NCBI RefSeq assembly: GCF_000801295.1
Contig: NZ_AP012978.1
Location: forward strand, 2,525,001 to 2,589,000
DNA from: an endosymbiont of unidentified scaly snail isolate Monju
GTDB lineage: Bacteria > Pseudomonadota > Gammaproteobacteria > Chromatiales > Chromatiaceae
Direction: 5' to 3'
DNA length: 64,000 nucleotides
Shown here: piece by piece, positions 41,325 through 56,116 of the stretch
How positions within the stretch are numbered: position 1 is the stretch's first letter
How the letters are laid out: each line of letters starts with the position of its first letter
Notes under the pieces: generated by a model
The model's database searches: none
The model's input: only the letters and a program-made list of their open reading frames with translations
What the model was told of the DNA's origin: nothing
Made by a program: the position numbers and the translations under genes

Positions 41325-42820
41325 ACGATAACGTGGACCCCATCGAACGCCTTCAGGGTTACCTGCAGACTGCACGGATGCAAGGAGTAAAGCCCTTCTA
41401 TTTGCTGATCGATGACGACTTCCGCCTGCGCGCGCCCCGTGGCCAGGCGCGCTTCTACGGCTTCGACGGCCTTTCTCCGGACAGCGATCTCTCCGACCAG
41501 TTGCTGTTCCTGGTGGGCCAGGACCAGGATCCCGGCGCCACCCTGCACCTGCCGATGCTGGAGCTGCCCAATGGCACCTACTGTGAACTGCACGCGATCC
41601 GCCTGAAGAACGGCTGGGGCCTGGCTTTCTGCGACGCCAGCATCCAGCAGCAGCTCCAAGCCCGTTACCAGCAGATGGCGCACGAACTGGCACTGGCCCA
41701 GTACCAGCTGAAACACCAGCACCAGCAACTGCAGGAGGCCAACGAGGCCAAGTCACGTTTCATCGCGCGCATGTCGCACGAATTCCGTACCCCACTGTCG
41801 TCCATCCTCGGCTTCACCGAGCTGGCACACGAGGACATGGGCGATCCCTGGCGACTGAATGCCGATCTCGAGGCCATCTCGCGCGGCGCCAATTACCTGC
41901 TGTCGCTGGTGGACAACCTGCTCGATCATGCCGTGCTCGAACAGGGCGAGCTGATCATCCATCCCACGTCCTGCGAACCCTATCGCCTGATTGACGACCT
42001 GGAACAGCTGTTCCAGCCGGCGGCGCACCAGAAAGGTCTGTCGCTTGCCTGGTGGCTGGATGCGGGGGTGCCCGATCACCTATGGATCGACGAGGTCAGG
42101 CTACGCCAGGTCATGGTCAACCTGATCGGCAATGCCATCAAGTTCACCCAGGAGGGCGGCATTACCGTCTCCATGGAATGGCACGACGAGCGCCTCAAGG
42201 TCCAGGTGGAAGACACCGGCAGCGGCATCTCGGAGAGCGAACAGGCCCGACTGTTCGAGGCCTTCATGCAGGCCGACGCCGGCAAGAGTGCGCGCGGCGC
42301 CGGGCTGGGACTGACCATCAGCCGCGAGATCGTGCGCCGCATGGGCGGTGACCTGACCCTGCGCTCCAGGCCCGGCAGGGGCACACGGATACGTTTTGAC
42401 ATCAAGGCTCCGGCACGCGCGGGCAGCGAGGCCGGCAAGGTCTCGCTGGAGGGCATGCGCATCTTGCTGCTGGAGCAGGATCCGGACATCCGCAAGCTGT
42501 TGACGATCTTCCTCAAGACCGCCGGTGCGGAGCTGCTGGAGGCCGGGGGACAACAGAAGGCCCTGGAACTGCTGTCGAAAAAACCGCAGCTCGCTCTCTG
42601 TCACCTGCTTGATCCCCCGCAACACCGCCTGCTGCTGCGGGTCCTGCGACAGGCGGGATTCCAGGGACCGGTGCTTGCCATCGGCTCGCAGGACGACCAG
42701 GACCTGCTCAACGAGATCCTGCGCGCCGGCTATGCCGATCTCATTACCACGCCCATCCGCCGTACCGAACTGCTGGCCCGCCTCACCGAGGTGCACTCCA
42801 AACAGGAAGATCGGGCCTAG
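41321..42820 (+). CDS. Cytosolic histidine kinase with a degenerate C-terminal receiver
   Basis: This 499-residue protein has an N-terminal sensor-like region (1-125) without membrane helices, a coiled coil, a HisKA domain (MSHEFRTPLSSILGFTEL, His about 153) and an ATPase domain with N box LIGNAIKFT, G1 VEDTGSGIS and G2 GAGLGLTI. Residues about 385-495 fold like a receiver (MRILLLEQDPDIRKLLTIFLK), but DD is EQD and the usual phosphoacceptor strand reads LALCHLLDPP, so phosphorylation there is doubtful. The kinase probably receives signals from the GTPase or OmpA-like partner and phosphorylates the lone receiver at 38021. Confidence 0.9.
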   Translation: MNDNVDPIERLQGYLQTARMQGVKPFYLLIDDDFRLRAPRGQARFYGFDGLSPDSDLSDQLLFLVGQDQDPGATLHLPMLELPNGTYCELHAIRLKNGWGLAFCDASIQQQLQARYQQMAHELALAQYQLKHQHQQLQEANEAKSRFIARMSHEFRTPLSSILGFTELAHEDMGDPWRLNADLEAISRGANYLLSLVDNLLDHAVLEQGELIIHPTSCEPYRLIDDLEQLFQPAAHQKGLSLAWWLDAGVPDHLWIDEVRLRQVMVNLIGNAIKFTQEGGITVSMEWHDERLKVQVEDTGSGISESEQARLFEAFMQADAGKSARGAGLGLTISREIVRRMGGDLTLRSRPGRGTRIRFDIKAPARAGSEAGKVSLEGMRILLLEQDPDIRKLLTIFLKTAGAELLEAGGQQKALELLSKKPQLALCHLLDPPQHRLLLRVLRQAGFQGPVLAIGSQDDQDLLNEILRAGYADLITTPIRRTELLARLTEVHSKQEDRA

Positions 42821-42868
42821 CCCGGATATTCACCCGTATTCCGGGAACCGGCGGAATTCGCAGCCGGT
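42821..42868. terminator. Tandem hairpins after the kinase gene
   Basis: CCCGGA (42821-42826) pairs with TCCGGG (42840-42845), and ACCGGC (42847-42852) pairs with GCCGGT (42863-42868). They lie directly after the kinase stop and before the convergent glmS. No T tract follows, so a terminator role rests on position. The rest of the 42821-43081 gap shows nothing recognisable. Confidence 0.35.
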
Positions 42869-43081
42869 GTGACGCCGATTTGCAGCGAACGCCACACCTG
42901 CGTCATCGCTTGAGTGAACATCCAGCCACAGCGCGCGAGAAACCGCCAGAATCAGGATTGGACAGCACCGGAAACCAGCGGCAACCGGCTACTGCCGCGC
43001 GTTCCCGAAATTGTCCTTCGAGTCATCAAGCGCTTGCCATCCGGGTGTTGTTCGACGAGCGAAACACCCAGGCCCGCGCCG

Positions 43082-44908
<1,827 letters not shown>

Positions 44909-44921
44909 GGTTCCCTCCGGT

Positions 44922-46283
44922 TCAGCGTTTCTTCTCGGGCCGCTTCCAGCCCTCGATGGTGGTCTGACGGGCCCGGGTCAGGGTCAGGCGCTCCTCGGGG
45001 GCGTCCTTGCTGATCACCGAGCCGGCGCCGATGGTCGCCCCGCGACCGACCGAGACCGGCGCCACCAGCGCGGTGTTCGAGCCGATGAAGGCCTGGTCGC
45101 CGATGCGGGTGCGATGCTTGTTGGCCCCGTCGTAGTTGCAGGTGATGGTGCCGGCCCCGATGTTGACTCCGCGCCCGATGTCGGCATCACCGACATAGCT
45201 CAGGTGATTGACCTTGCTGCCTTCGCCGATCTCCGCGTTCTTGATCTCGACGAAGTTGCCCACGTGATTGCCGCCGGTGAGTTCGGCACCGGGGCGCAGA
45301 CGCGCAAAGGGGCCGACACGAGAGCCCGTGCCGATTTTCGCCTGCTCGATCACGCAATGCGCCAGCACTTCCACACCATCATCGATGTGGCAGTCACGCA
45401 ACACGCAATGCGGCCCGATGCGCACACCCTCGCCGAGCGTGACCTCACCCTCGATCACCACGTCGATGTCGATCTCGCAGTCGAGGCCATGGCGCAGGCT
45501 GCCGCGCAGATCGAAGCGCGCGGGGTCACGCAGGGTGAGCCCGGCACGCATCAGGGCCTCGGCCTGGCGGCGCTGCCAGGCGCGCTCGAGCGAGGCGAGC
45601 TGGAGGCGGTCGTTCACGCCCTCGGCCTCGACCGGCTCGGCCGGCTGCGCCACTGCCACGGCCAGACCCTCGGCCACGGCCATCGCCAGCACGTCTGTCA
45701 GATAATATTCGCCCTGGGCGTTGTCCTTGCCCAGCCGCCCCAGCCAGTCGGCCAGACGACCTCCCGGCAGAACCATGATCCCGGTGTTCACCTCGCGGAT
45801 GGCCAGCTGCTGCGGCGTGGCGTCCTTCTGCTCGACGATGCACTCGACCTGGCCGGCGCCGTCGCGGCAGATGCGTCCATAGCCGGTCGGGTCCTCCAGG
45901 GTGACGGTGAGCAGACCGAAACTGTCGCCAGCCGCATCCAGCAGGCCTTGCAGGGTCTCGGTGCGGATCAACGGTACATCACCATAGAGCACCAGTACCT
46001 GATCAAGCCCGGCCAGGTGAGGCAGGGCCTGGGCCAGCGCGTGTCCGGTGCCGAGCTGCTCGGCCTGCTCGGCCCAGATCAGGTCGTCACCCGTGATGGC
46101 AGCGCGCACCTGCTCGCCGCCGTGACCGTGGACAATGACGAGGCGCGCTGGCTGGAGCGCACGCGCGGTATCGATCACGTGTTGCAGGAGGGGTCGGTCG
46201 CCCAGGTGGTGCAGCACCTTGGGGAGACGAGATTTCATGCGGGTTCCCTGTCCCGCGGCCAGTATCACGATGCCCAGTGTCAT
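44922..46283 (-). CDS. glmU: Bifunctional GlmU (GlcN-1-P acetyltransferase / GlcNAc-1-P uridyltransferase)
   Basis: This 453-residue enzyme completes UDP-GlcNAc synthesis. The N-terminal uridyltransferase has [35 protein letters not shown] and LYGDVPLI. The C-terminal left-handed beta-helix has hexapeptide repeats and the acetyltransferase residues in [33 protein letters not shown] and [19 protein letters not shown]. Start [15 protein letters not shown] at 46283; 38 upstream in-frame codons are not supported. Confidence 0.97.
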   Translation of the reverse strand: MTLGIVILAAGQGTRMKSRLPKVLHHLGDRPLLQHVIDTARALQPARLVIVHGHGGEQVRAAITGDDLIWAEQAEQLGTGHALAQALPHLAGLDQVLVLYGDVPLIRTETLQGLLDAAGDSFGLLTVTLEDPTGYGRICRDGAGQVECIVEQKDATPQQLAIREVNTGIMVLPGGRLADWLGRLGKDNAQGEYYLTDVLAMAVAEGLAVAVAQPAEPVEAEGVNDRLQLASLERAWQRRQAEALMRAGLTLRDPARFDLRGSLRHGLDCEIDIDVVIEGEVTLGEGVRIGPHCVLRDCHIDDGVEVLAHCVIEQAKIGTGSRVGPFARLRPGAELTGGNHVGNFVEIKNAEIGEGSKVNHLSYVGDADIGRGVNIGAGTITCNYDGANKHRTRIGDQAFIGSNTALVAPVSVGRGATIGAGSVISKDAPEERLTLTRARQTTIEGWKRPEKKR

Positions 46284-46308
46284 CCTTGGGCCCTCGACTT
46301 GCAGTGAT

Positions 46309-46809
46309 TCAGTTGACGGTGGGGTGAGTCGGTGCCTGCACCGCGTGGATCCCCGAGACCTTCTCCTCCCCCGGACGCGCATCGCGCACCTCGACAATCT
46401 TCACGTGGATGGTCAGGTGCTTGCCCGCCAACGGGTGGTTGCCGTCCACGGTCAGCTTTCCGTCCTCGATCCTGGAAACGTAGAAGGTCTTCACCTCGCC
46501 GGCCTCGTTCTGCATCTGCACCTCGGCACCGACGCGACGAAACTCGGGCGGGACGTTCTCGATGTCGTCAGTAAAGGTGAGCGAGGGGTCGTGCGGACCG
46601 TAGGCATCCTCGGGCGCCAGCTGGACTTCCACCTCGTCGCCGACCTTCTTGCCCAGCACGGCACGGTCGAGGCCGCCGATCAGCTCGGTGTCGCTGCCGT
46701 AGACAAAACCGATAGGCAGGTCGTGCTGCTCGACCACGCGGCCCTCATCGTCGACGATGCTGTAGGTGATGCCGACATACTTGCCGGGCTGGATGATCTC
46801 TTCGCTCAT
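46309..46809 (-). CDS. SlyD-type FKBP peptidyl-prolyl isomerase
   Basis: This 166-residue protein has the split FKBP core [17 protein letters not shown] and [25 protein letters not shown], with an insert-in-flap domain between ([34 protein letters not shown]). The DGNHPLAGK motif is typical of SlyD and FkpB. The His/Cys-rich metal-binding tail of E. coli SlyD is missing. It catalyses proline isomerisation and acts as a folding chaperone. It lies 25 nt before glmU on the same strand. Confidence 0.9.
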   Translation of the reverse strand: MSEEIIQPGKYVGITYSIVDDEGRVVEQHDLPIGFVYGSDTELIGGLDRAVLGKKVGDEVEVQLAPEDAYGPHDPSLTFTDDIENVPPEFRRVGAEVQMQNEAGEVKTFYVSRIEDGKLTVDGNHPLAGKHLTIHVKIVEVRDARPGEEKVSGIHAVQAPTHPTVN

Positions 46810-46960
46810 GATGTGTTCCGGTACCAGGGATTTGCCGGTGAAGGTCGCCGATTATAGCGGATGTTCGACCCGGTGACGGGCCTCCTGCCAGCGAACGGTT
46901 CGGCCCCGGGGAAGGGAGTCCGACGTTTGCTGCGAGTCGTTCAATCCCCCAACGAGCCCC

Positions 46961-46987
46961 CGCAGGAGCGGCGTCCCCGCCGCGAAC
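46961..46987 (-). repeat. Dispersed 27-bp repeat, copy C
   Basis: CGCAGGAGCGGCGTCCCCGC followed by CGCGAAC is identical over 26 bp to the complement of 28043-28068 and similar to 1640-1666. It lies in the 273-bp gap between the SlyD-type gene and atpC, which has no gene. Confidence 0.55.
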
Positions 46988-47023
46988 CACCCGCAGGCAG
47001 GGCGACAGCGGAGACCGGAAACG

Positions 47024-47053
47024 AAAAGACCCCGCAGCGAAGGCTGCGGGGTC
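47024..47053 (-). terminator. Rho-independent terminator of the atp operon
   Basis: An 11-bp stem (GACCCCGCAGC at 47028-47038 with GCTGCGGGGTC at 47043-47053) and a 4-nt loop are followed on the minus strand by TTTTCGTTTCC. It lies 30 nt after the atpC stop. Confidence 0.9.
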
Positions 47054-47082
47054 CTTCCGGAGGGATCGCGACGACCGCGCGC

Positions 47083-47511
47083 CTACTTGCCCTTGCCCTT
47101 GCGCAAACGCTCGATGGCTCGCAGCTGGGCGATGGCCTCGGCAAGCTCGGCCTGTGCGCGGGCCAGATCCATGTCCGCGGCCTGGTTGGCCAGGGCATCC
47201 TCGGCACGGCGCTTGGCTTCCAGCGCGGCGGCCTCATCGAGGTCGACGGCACGCACGCCGGTATCGGCGAGCACCGTGACCTTGAAGGGCTGCACCTCGA
47301 TCAGGCCACCGGAAACATAGAAGTGCTCCATCTCCTTGCCCTGACCGGGGTCGATCCGCACCTCGCCGGGCTTGAGCGGACTGACCAGCGGCGCGTGACG
47401 CGGCGCGATGCCGATCTCGCCCATCACCGCCGGGGCGTACACCATCTCGCCCTGGCCGCTGAAGAGCTGGCCCTCGGCGCTCACGATATCGACATGTATG
47501 GTCATAGCCAT
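47083..47511 (-). CDS. atpC: ATP synthase F1 epsilon subunit
   Basis: This 142-residue subunit of the F1 rotor starts [19 protein letters not shown], continues with [23 protein letters not shown] and ends in a two-helix hairpin ([34 protein letters not shown]) that inhibits ATP hydrolysis. AGGAGC lies 8 nt before ATG 47511; ATG 47505 is less well placed. It is the last gene of the operon. Confidence 0.96.
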   Translation of the reverse strand: MAMTIHVDIVSAEGQLFSGQGEMVYAPAVMGEIGIAPRHAPLVSPLKPGEVRIDPGQGKEMEHFYVSGGLIEVQPFKVTVLADTGVRAVDLDEAAALEAKRRAEDALANQAADMDLARAQAELAEAIAQLRAIERLRKGKGK

Positions 47512-47554
47512 GATTCTAGCTCCTGGTGCTTGAACCGTGCGGTGCGATCGCCGC

Positions 47555-48946
<1,392 letters not shown>

Positions 48947-48999
48947 TCAGTCTTCAATCTTTCGCAGTCGGACTGCGACCGATAATTCAAAATCTATGT

Positions 49000-49866
49000 T
49001 CACGATACCGCCGCGGCGCCGCTGACGATCTCGGAGATCTCCTGGGTGATCGCGGCCTGGCGCGCCTTGTTGTAGACCAGCTGCAGCTCGTCGATGATGT
49101 TGCCGGCATTGTCGGTGGCCGACTTCATGGCCACCATGCGCGCGGCCATCTCGCAGGCCCCGTTCTCGACCACGGCCTGATACACGACCGACTCCATGTA
49201 GCGCTGCAGGAGTGCATCGAGCACCTGCTTGGCGTCCGGCTCGTAGATGTAGTCCCAGTGATGCTTGAGTTCCTCGGCATCGTCGCCCTCGGGTAGCGGC
49301 ACCAGCTTCTCGATGGTCGGTTGCTGGGTCATGGTGTTGACGAACAGGTTGTAGGCCAGACGGATCTCGTCGACCTCGCCTTCCATGTAGGCATCCAGCA
49401 TGACCTTGACCGGGCCGATCAGGGCCTCCAGCTCGGGGCGGTCGCCCAGATGGGTGACCTGGGCGCGCACATTGCCACCGACACGACGGAAGAAACCCAG
49501 TGCCTTATTGCCGACCAGGCAGTAGCTGATCTCGCGACCGGCCTCGCGCTCGGCGCGGATCTCGCGCACCATCTTGCGAAACAGGTTGGTATTGAGACCG
49601 CCACACAGTCCACGGTCGGATGACACGATGATATAGCCGATGCGCTTGACCTCGCGCGCCTGCATGAAGGGGTGCCGATACTCGGGATTGGCCAGGGCCA
49701 CGTGCCCGATCACCTGGCGCATCTTCTCCGCGTAGGGACGCGAGGCGTCCATGCGATCCTGTGCGCGCCGCATCTTGGACGCCGCGACCATCTCCATCGC
49801 ACTGGTGATCTTCTGCGTGCTCTTGATGGAGGAGATCTTGGTGCGTATCTCTTTCGCGCCTGCCAT
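49000..49866 (-). CDS. atpG: ATP synthase F1 gamma subunit
   Basis: This 288-residue central stalk protein starts [36 protein letters not shown], and its C-terminal helix [40 protein letters not shown] is strictly conserved. The two helices form the rotating coiled coil inside the alpha3-beta3 ring. Confidence 0.98.
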   Translation of the reverse strand: MAGAKEIRTKISSIKSTQKITSAMEMVAASKMRRAQDRMDASRPYAEKMRQVIGHVALANPEYRHPFMQAREVKRIGYIIVSSDRGLCGGLNTNLFRKMVREIRAEREAGREISYCLVGNKALGFFRRVGGNVRAQVTHLGDRPELEALIGPVKVMLDAYMEGEVDEIRLAYNLFVNTMTQQPTIEKLVPLPEGDDAEELKHHWDYIYEPDAKQVLDALLQRYMESVVYQAVVENGACEMAARMVAMKSATDNAGNIIDELQLVYNKARQAAITQEISEIVSGAAAVS

Positions 49867-49928
49867 CTGTTTTCTCGCTCGTTACCTGAAGGCCCGGGAA
49901 CCGGCGGCCCGTGGGCCGCCGCCCGTGA

Positions 49929-51470
49929 TTACCAGGTGCTGTTGGCCTTGAAATCCTTCAACACGTCGTGGAAGGCCTGTTCGATCTCGTCGTTCCAGTC
50001 GGCGGTTTCATTGACCTTGGTCATCAGGTCGGCGTAGTTGGCGTGCATGTAGGCGTGCAATGCCGCCTCGAAATCCACCACCTTGGTGACCTCGATATCG
50101 TCCAGGTAGCCTTCGTTGGCAGCGAACAGCGAAATCGCCATCTCCGCCACCGACAGCGGGCTGTACTGGGGCTGTTTCATCAGTTCGGTCACGCGCTGGC
50201 CGCGTTCAAGCTGCTTGCGGGTGGCCTCGTCCAGGTCGGAGGCGAACTGCGAGAACGCCGCCAGTTCACGGTACTGGGCCAGGGCCAGACGCACACCGCC
50301 GCCGAGTTTCTTGATGATCTTGGTCTGCGCCGCACCACCCACACGCGACACCGACAGACCGGCGTTGATGGCCGGGCGGATGTTGGCGTTGAACAGGTCC
50401 GACTCGAGGAAGATCTGGCCGTCGGTGATCGAGATCACGTTGGTCGGCACGAAGGCGGACACGTCGCCGGCCTGCGTCTCGATGATCGGCAACGCGGTGA
50501 GCGAGCCGGTCTTGCCCTTGACCTCGCCGTTGGTGAACTTCTCCACGTACTCTGCATTGACCCGGGCGGCACGCTCGAGCAGGCGCGAGTGCAGGTAGAA
50601 GACGTCACCGGGATAGGCCTCGCGGCCCGGCGGGCGACGCAGCAGCAGCGACACCTGGCGATAGGCCCAGGCCTGCTTGGTCAGGTCGTCGTAGACGATC
50701 AGCGCATCTTCGCCGCGGTCGCGGAAGTATTCGCCCATGGTGCAACCAGCATACGGTGCGATGAACTGCAGCGCAGCCGACTCGGCAGCGGGAGCGGCAA
50801 CGATGATGGTGTGCTCCATGGCACCATGCTCTTCGAGCTTGCGCACCAGCGCGGCAATGGTGGAGTTCTTCTGGCCCACCGCCACGTAGATGCACTTAAC
50901 GCCGGTGCCCTTCTGGTTGATGATGGTATCGATGGCAATGGCGGACTTGCCGGTCTGGCGGTCACCGATGATCAGTTCGCGCTGACCACGACCGACCGGG
51001 ACCATGGCGTCGATGGCCTTGATGCCGGCCTGCACCGGCTGGTCCACCGACTGGCGAGCGATGACGCCGGGCGCGATCTGCTCGATGGGCGCAGAGCACT
51101 TGGCTTCGATCGGACCCTTGCCGTCAATGGGGTTGCCCAGGGCGTCGACCACACGACCCAGCAGTTCGGGGCCGGTGGGCACTTCGAGGATCTTGCCGGT
51201 GCACTTGACCGGGTCACCTTCGGAGATACTCTTGTAGTCGCCCAGCACCACGGCACCGACCGAGTCGCGCTCGAGGTTCAGCGCCAGGCCGTACACGCCA
51301 CCGGGAAACTCCAGCATCTCGTAGGACATGGCGTCGGCCAGCCCGTGGATACGGACGATACCGTCGGTCACGCTGACCACGGTACCTTCGTTGTGAGCCT
51401 CGGCAGAAACATCGAATTTCTCGATCTTCTTCTTGATCAGCTCGCTGATTTCAGAGGGGTTCAGTTGCAT
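49929..51470 (-). CDS. atpA: ATP synthase F1 alpha subunit
   Basis: This is the 513-residue non-catalytic nucleotide-binding subunit. The P-loop is [15 protein letters not shown], and [25 protein letters not shown] and the arginine-finger region [17 protein letters not shown] are present. The N-terminus [20 protein letters not shown] is the delta-binding helix. Normal length. Confidence 0.98.
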   Translation of the reverse strand: MQLNPSEISELIKKKIEKFDVSAEAHNEGTVVSVTDGIVRIHGLADAMSYEMLEFPGGVYGLALNLERDSVGAVVLGDYKSISEGDPVKCTGKILEVPTGPELLGRVVDALGNPIDGKGPIEAKCSAPIEQIAPGVIARQSVDQPVQAGIKAIDAMVPVGRGQRELIIGDRQTGKSAIAIDTIINQKGTGVKCIYVAVGQKNSTIAALVRKLEEHGAMEHTIIVAAPAAESAALQFIAPYAGCTMGEYFRDRGEDALIVYDDLTKQAWAYRQVSLLLRRPPGREAYPGDVFYLHSRLLERAARVNAEYVEKFTNGEVKGKTGSLTALPIIETQAGDVSAFVPTNVISITDGQIFLESDLFNANIRPAINAGLSVSRVGGAAQTKIIKKLGGGVRLALAQYRELAAFSQFASDLDEATRKQLERGQRVTELMKQPQYSPLSVAEMAISLFAANEGYLDDIEVTKVVDFEAALHAYMHANYADLMTKVNETADWNDEIEQAFHDVLKDFKANSTW

Positions 51471-51484
51471 GGTTGCGTACCCTG

Positions 51485-52024
51485 TTAAAGTCCTAATTCG
51501 TGCGCCAACTGGTTGAGCTGCCCGGCCACGGAGCTGTCGATGACCATGTCACCGGCGCGCAGGCGGAAGCCGCCGATCAGTTCGGGGTCTTCGTGGCTGG
51601 CGATGCGCACCTCGCGCCCCAGCTTCGCCTTCAGCGCGTCGGCCAGCAGTTTTTCCTGCGCCGGCTTGAGCGGGTAGGCGGTGGTCAACTCGACCTCGAC
51701 GGTGCCCTCGTGCTCGGCCTTGCGCTGTGCGAACAGCGCGGCGATCTCGGGGAGCACGCCCAGGCGGTTGTTCTCGGCGAGCAGGCGGACCAGGTTCTGG
51801 CCCTCCTCGCTGAGCCGGCCGCCACCGATTTCCAGTACCAGCTCGGCCTTCTGCTCGCGGCTCAGGCCGGGACCGGCAAGCACGCCGGCCAGCGTAGGAT
51901 CGGCTGCGGCGGTGGCCAGCATCTCCAGCATTTCCGACCACAGGTCGAGCTTGTCGGTCTCGACCGCGCGCTGAAACACCGCTTCGGCGTAGGGGCGGGC
52001 GGTAGTTGTTGCGTCTCCAGCCAT
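51485..52024 (-). CDS. atpH: ATP synthase F1 delta subunit
   Basis: This 179-residue protein links F1 to the b-subunit stalk. [14 protein letters not shown] at the N-terminus and the C-terminal block [40 protein letters not shown] are typical. It lies 14 nt before atpA and 9 nt after atpF. Confidence 0.96.
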   Translation of the reverse strand: MAGDATTTARPYAEAVFQRAVETDKLDLWSEMLEMLATAAADPTLAGVLAGPGLSREQKAELVLEIGGGRLSEEGQNLVRLLAENNRLGVLPEIAALFAQRKAEHEGTVEVELTTAYPLKPAQEKLLADALKAKLGREVRIASHEDPELIGGFRLRAGDMVIDSSVAGQLNQLAHELGL

Positions 52025-52033
52025 GGCTCTGCC

Positions 52034-52504
52034 TTAAATCTGCTTGGCGACCGCTTCGACGATGTCCTTGTGCGCGTCGGCGTCGATCTCGCGGCGCAGG
52101 ATCTTCTCGGCGCCGGCCACTGCCAGCTCCGCCACCCGGCTACGCAATTCCTCGCGCGCCCGGTTCACTTCCTGCTCGATCTCGGCCTGGGCCGCGGCCA
52201 GCTGGCGCGCGCCCTCTTCCTGGGCCTTGGTCTTTGCCTCTTCGACGATCAGGGCAGCCTGCTTCTCGGCCTTGGCGGTGATCTCGGCCGCCTGCTGCTT
52301 GGCCTCGTGCAGGTATTCCTTGGCGCGCTCGCGCGCCATTTCCTGCTCGTGCTGGCCGCGCTCGGCTGCAGCCAGACCGTCGGCGATCTTTGCCTTGCGC
52401 TCGTCCATCGCCTTGACCAGCGGGGGCCATACGAACTTCATGGTGAACCATACGAACACCGCGAAGGACACCAGCTGGGCAATCAGTGTCAGGTTGATAT
52501 TCAT
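52034..52504 (-). CDS. atpF: ATP synthase Fo b subunit
   Basis: This 156-residue stator protein has one N-terminal membrane helix ([24 protein letters not shown]) followed by a long charged right-handed coiled coil ([27 protein letters not shown]). A homodimer forms the peripheral stalk. It is the single-b arrangement, with no b-prime gene. Confidence 0.97.
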   Translation of the reverse strand: MNINLTLIAQLVSFAVFVWFTMKFVWPPLVKAMDERKAKIADGLAAAERGQHEQEMARERAKEYLHEAKQQAAEITAKAEKQAALIVEEAKTKAQEEGARQLAAAQAEIEQEVNRAREELRSRVAELAVAGAEKILRREIDADAHKDIVEAVAKQI

Positions 52505-52556
52505 CCCGAAACCTCGTTCAGACGAGAGTGGATTACATGTACTGCGAGGGTCGTCC

Positions 52557-52808
<252 letters not shown>

Positions 52809-52842
52809 TCAATCAGGTGAGTAGTTGAAGATCAGTTCGAAA

Positions 52843-54085
<1,243 letters not shown>

Positions 54086-54131
54086 GCTGTGGTCCGCCAG
54101 GTACCCGTTCCGGCACGTCAAAGCGGGGCGC

Positions 54132-54160
54132 AGTATAAGCAGATGATGTAATAAGGTCAA
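54132..54160 (-). promoter_or_regulatory. Sigma-70 promoter of the atp operon
   Basis: On the minus strand TTGACC (54155-54160) and TATACT (54132-54137) are separated by exactly 17 nt. This is the best -35/-10 pair in the window, placed about 47 nt upstream of atpI, with an AT-rich tract just upstream that could act as an UP element. Confidence 0.88.
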
Positions 54161-54356
54161 ACGATAGTTTGATAAAAAATCACATGGGTTGCGCAGTCAG
54201 GGAGCAGGGGAGGCCCGACGCCGGAGAACAGGATGAGATGTTGCGGTCGTCCGCATTCCCGCCCTGAGAGGGTTGGCGACCCTGTCAGGGTGCAGCAAGA
54301 AGCACTCCGAGGCACGGCGTCATCGCCCCGAGGGGTTCGACCCGGGGAGGGGTCTC

Positions 54357-55238
54357 CTACTTGATGTGAGCGAGGATGCCCTCGAGCTCGTCGAGGCTGT
54401 TGTAGGCGATCTCGAGACGGCCCTTGCCGCCCTTGCCTTGCTTGAGGGTGACCCGCGCGCCCAGGCGTTCGGTGAGGTCGTCGAGCAGGCGGCGGATGTC
54501 GGGATCTTCCTTGGCCGGCGCGGCCGTGGTTTTTTTCGGCGGGTCGTTCAACCGCCGCACCAGGGCTTCGGTCTCGCGCACCGACAGGCCCTTGCACGCC
54601 ACCTCACGCGCCGCCTGCAGTTGCACTGCCTCGTCCTTGAGCGCCAGCAGGGCGCGGGCATGGCCCATCTCGAGCTCGCCCTGTTCGACCAGCTCCTTGA
54701 CACCGGGCGCCAACTCCAGCAGGCGAAGCAGGTTGGTCACGGTGGTGCGCGACTTGCCGACCGCCTGCGCCACCAGCTGATGGGTCAGACCGAACTCGTC
54801 GAGCAACCGGTGCAGGGCAGACGCCTCTTCCAGCGGGTTGAGATCATCGCGCTGGATGTTTTCGATCAGCGCCATGGCCATGGCGGTCTGGTCGTCCACT
54901 TCGTGCACCACGACCGGCACCTCGGCCAGACCCGCGAGCTGGGCGGCGCGCCAGCGGCGCTCGCCGGCAATGATCTCGTAACGGCCGCCATCCACCGGAC
55001 GCACCACGATCGGCTGCACCATGCCCTGGGCTGTGATGGAATCGGCCAGCTCGCGCAGCTTGTCCTCGTCAAAATGCCGGCGCGGCTGGTAACGGCCTCG
55101 CTGAATCTGCTCTACCGGCAGCCGCTGGGTCGGGGTCGCCGCAGCGCGCTCGGGCGCCGGCGGGGTGTCGGATGCCGCCTCGCGGGTCGCGCCCAGCAGC
55201 GCATCCAGTCCGCGTCCGAGGCCTCTCTTCTTTGCCAT
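54357..55238 (-). CDS. parB: Chromosome partitioning protein ParB
   Basis: This 293-residue protein is a CTP-dependent clamp that loads at parS. The N-terminus KKRGLGRGLDALLG is typical. IQRGRYQPRRHFDEDKLRELADSI and the CTP-binding GGRYEIIAGERRWRAAQLAGL are in the N-domain. The helix-turn-helix is LTHQLVAQAVGKSRTTVTNLLRLL, and a C-terminal dimerisation domain ends the protein. It follows parA by 2 nt. No parS site was found in this window. Confidence 0.97.
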   Translation of the reverse strand: MAKKRGLGRGLDALLGATREAASDTPPAPERAAATPTQRLPVEQIQRGRYQPRRHFDEDKLRELADSITAQGMVQPIVVRPVDGGRYEIIAGERRWRAAQLAGLAEVPVVVHEVDDQTAMAMALIENIQRDDLNPLEEASALHRLLDEFGLTHQLVAQAVGKSRTTVTNLLRLLELAPGVKELVEQGELEMGHARALLALKDEAVQLQAAREVACKGLSVRETEALVRRLNDPPKKTTAAPAKEDPDIRRLLDDLTERLGARVTLKQGKGGKGRLEIAYNSLDELEGILAHIK

Positions 55239-55240
55239 GA

Positions 55241-56029
55241 TCAGGTCTGTGCCGAAACGGGTTGGGTTCGATGCCGGCGGGTCAGCTCGGAGGCCAGCGC
55301 CATGTAGCTGACCGCACCGCGCGACTGCTTATCATACAGCATCACCGGCAGGCCATGACTGGGCGCCTCGGCCACGCGCACGTTGCGCGGAATGATGGTG
55401 CGAAACACCTTGTCGCGAAAATGCCCGATGAGCTGGTAGGAGACCTCGTTGGCCAGGTTGTTGCGTGGATCGTGCATGGTGCGCACGATACCCTCCAGCT
55501 CGAGACGGGGATTGCGATGCGCCCGGATCTGCTCGATGGTGTCGAGCAGCGCGGACAAGCCTTCGAGCGCATAGTACTCGGTCTGGATCGGCACCAGCAC
55601 GCCGTCGGAGGCCACCAGTGCGTTGACCGTGAGCATGTTCAACGAAGGCGGGCAGTCGATCAGGATGTAGTCGTACTCCCGGCGCACCGGCTCCAGCGCC
55701 AGGTGCAGGCGCTTGTCGCGCATCGGCGCATCCAGCAGGCGCACCTCGGCGGCGGTCAGGTCGCTGTTCGAGGGCAGCACCGCGAACAGCCCCTCGGCGC
55801 CACGCACGATGGCCTGGCGCGCCGGTACCTCGCCCAGCAACACCTCCAGTGCCGAGACTTCCAGCGCGTGCTTGTCCACCCCGCAACCCATGGTGGCATT
55901 ACCCTGGGGGTCGAGGTCGATGAGCAACACCCGCTGCCGCATGTCCGCCAGCGAGGCAGCCAGGTTGACGGCGGTGGTGGTCTTGCCCACGCCCCCCTTC
56001 TGGTTGGCGACACAGATGATTCGTCCCAT
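55241..56029 (-). CDS. parA: Chromosome partitioning ATPase ParA (Soj)
   Basis: This 262-residue protein is a deviant Walker ATPase. CVANQKGGVGKTTTAVNLAASLA has the signature Lys before GVGKTT, VLLIDLDPQGNATMG is Walker A-prime, and YDYILIDCPPSLNMLTVNAL is Walker B. It forms ATP-dependent gradients on the nucleoid that pull ParB-bound origins apart. The gene follows rsmG by 87 nt. Confidence 0.97.
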   Translation of the reverse strand: MGRIICVANQKGGVGKTTTAVNLAASLADMRQRVLLIDLDPQGNATMGCGVDKHALEVSALEVLLGEVPARQAIVRGAEGLFAVLPSNSDLTAAEVRLLDAPMRDKRLHLALEPVRREYDYILIDCPPSLNMLTVNALVASDGVLVPIQTEYYALEGLSALLDTIEQIRAHRNPRLELEGIVRTMHDPRNNLANEVSYQLIGHFRDKVFRTIIPRNVRVAEAPSHGLPVMLYDKQSRGAVSYMALASELTRRHRTQPVSAQT

Positions 56030-56116
56030 GGCGGTGTACCGGTTGTGATTGTCCTGGCCGGGCCGGCCATCATAGACCAGAGAACACGGGCTTGACCATC
56101 GACGACAACCCGAACC

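Noticed and set aside
54180-54356. GC-rich hairpins between atpI promoter and parB as a parB terminator
   Set aside because: Some pairing (CCCC/GGGG) is visible but no T tract and no clear single stem; not enough to call.
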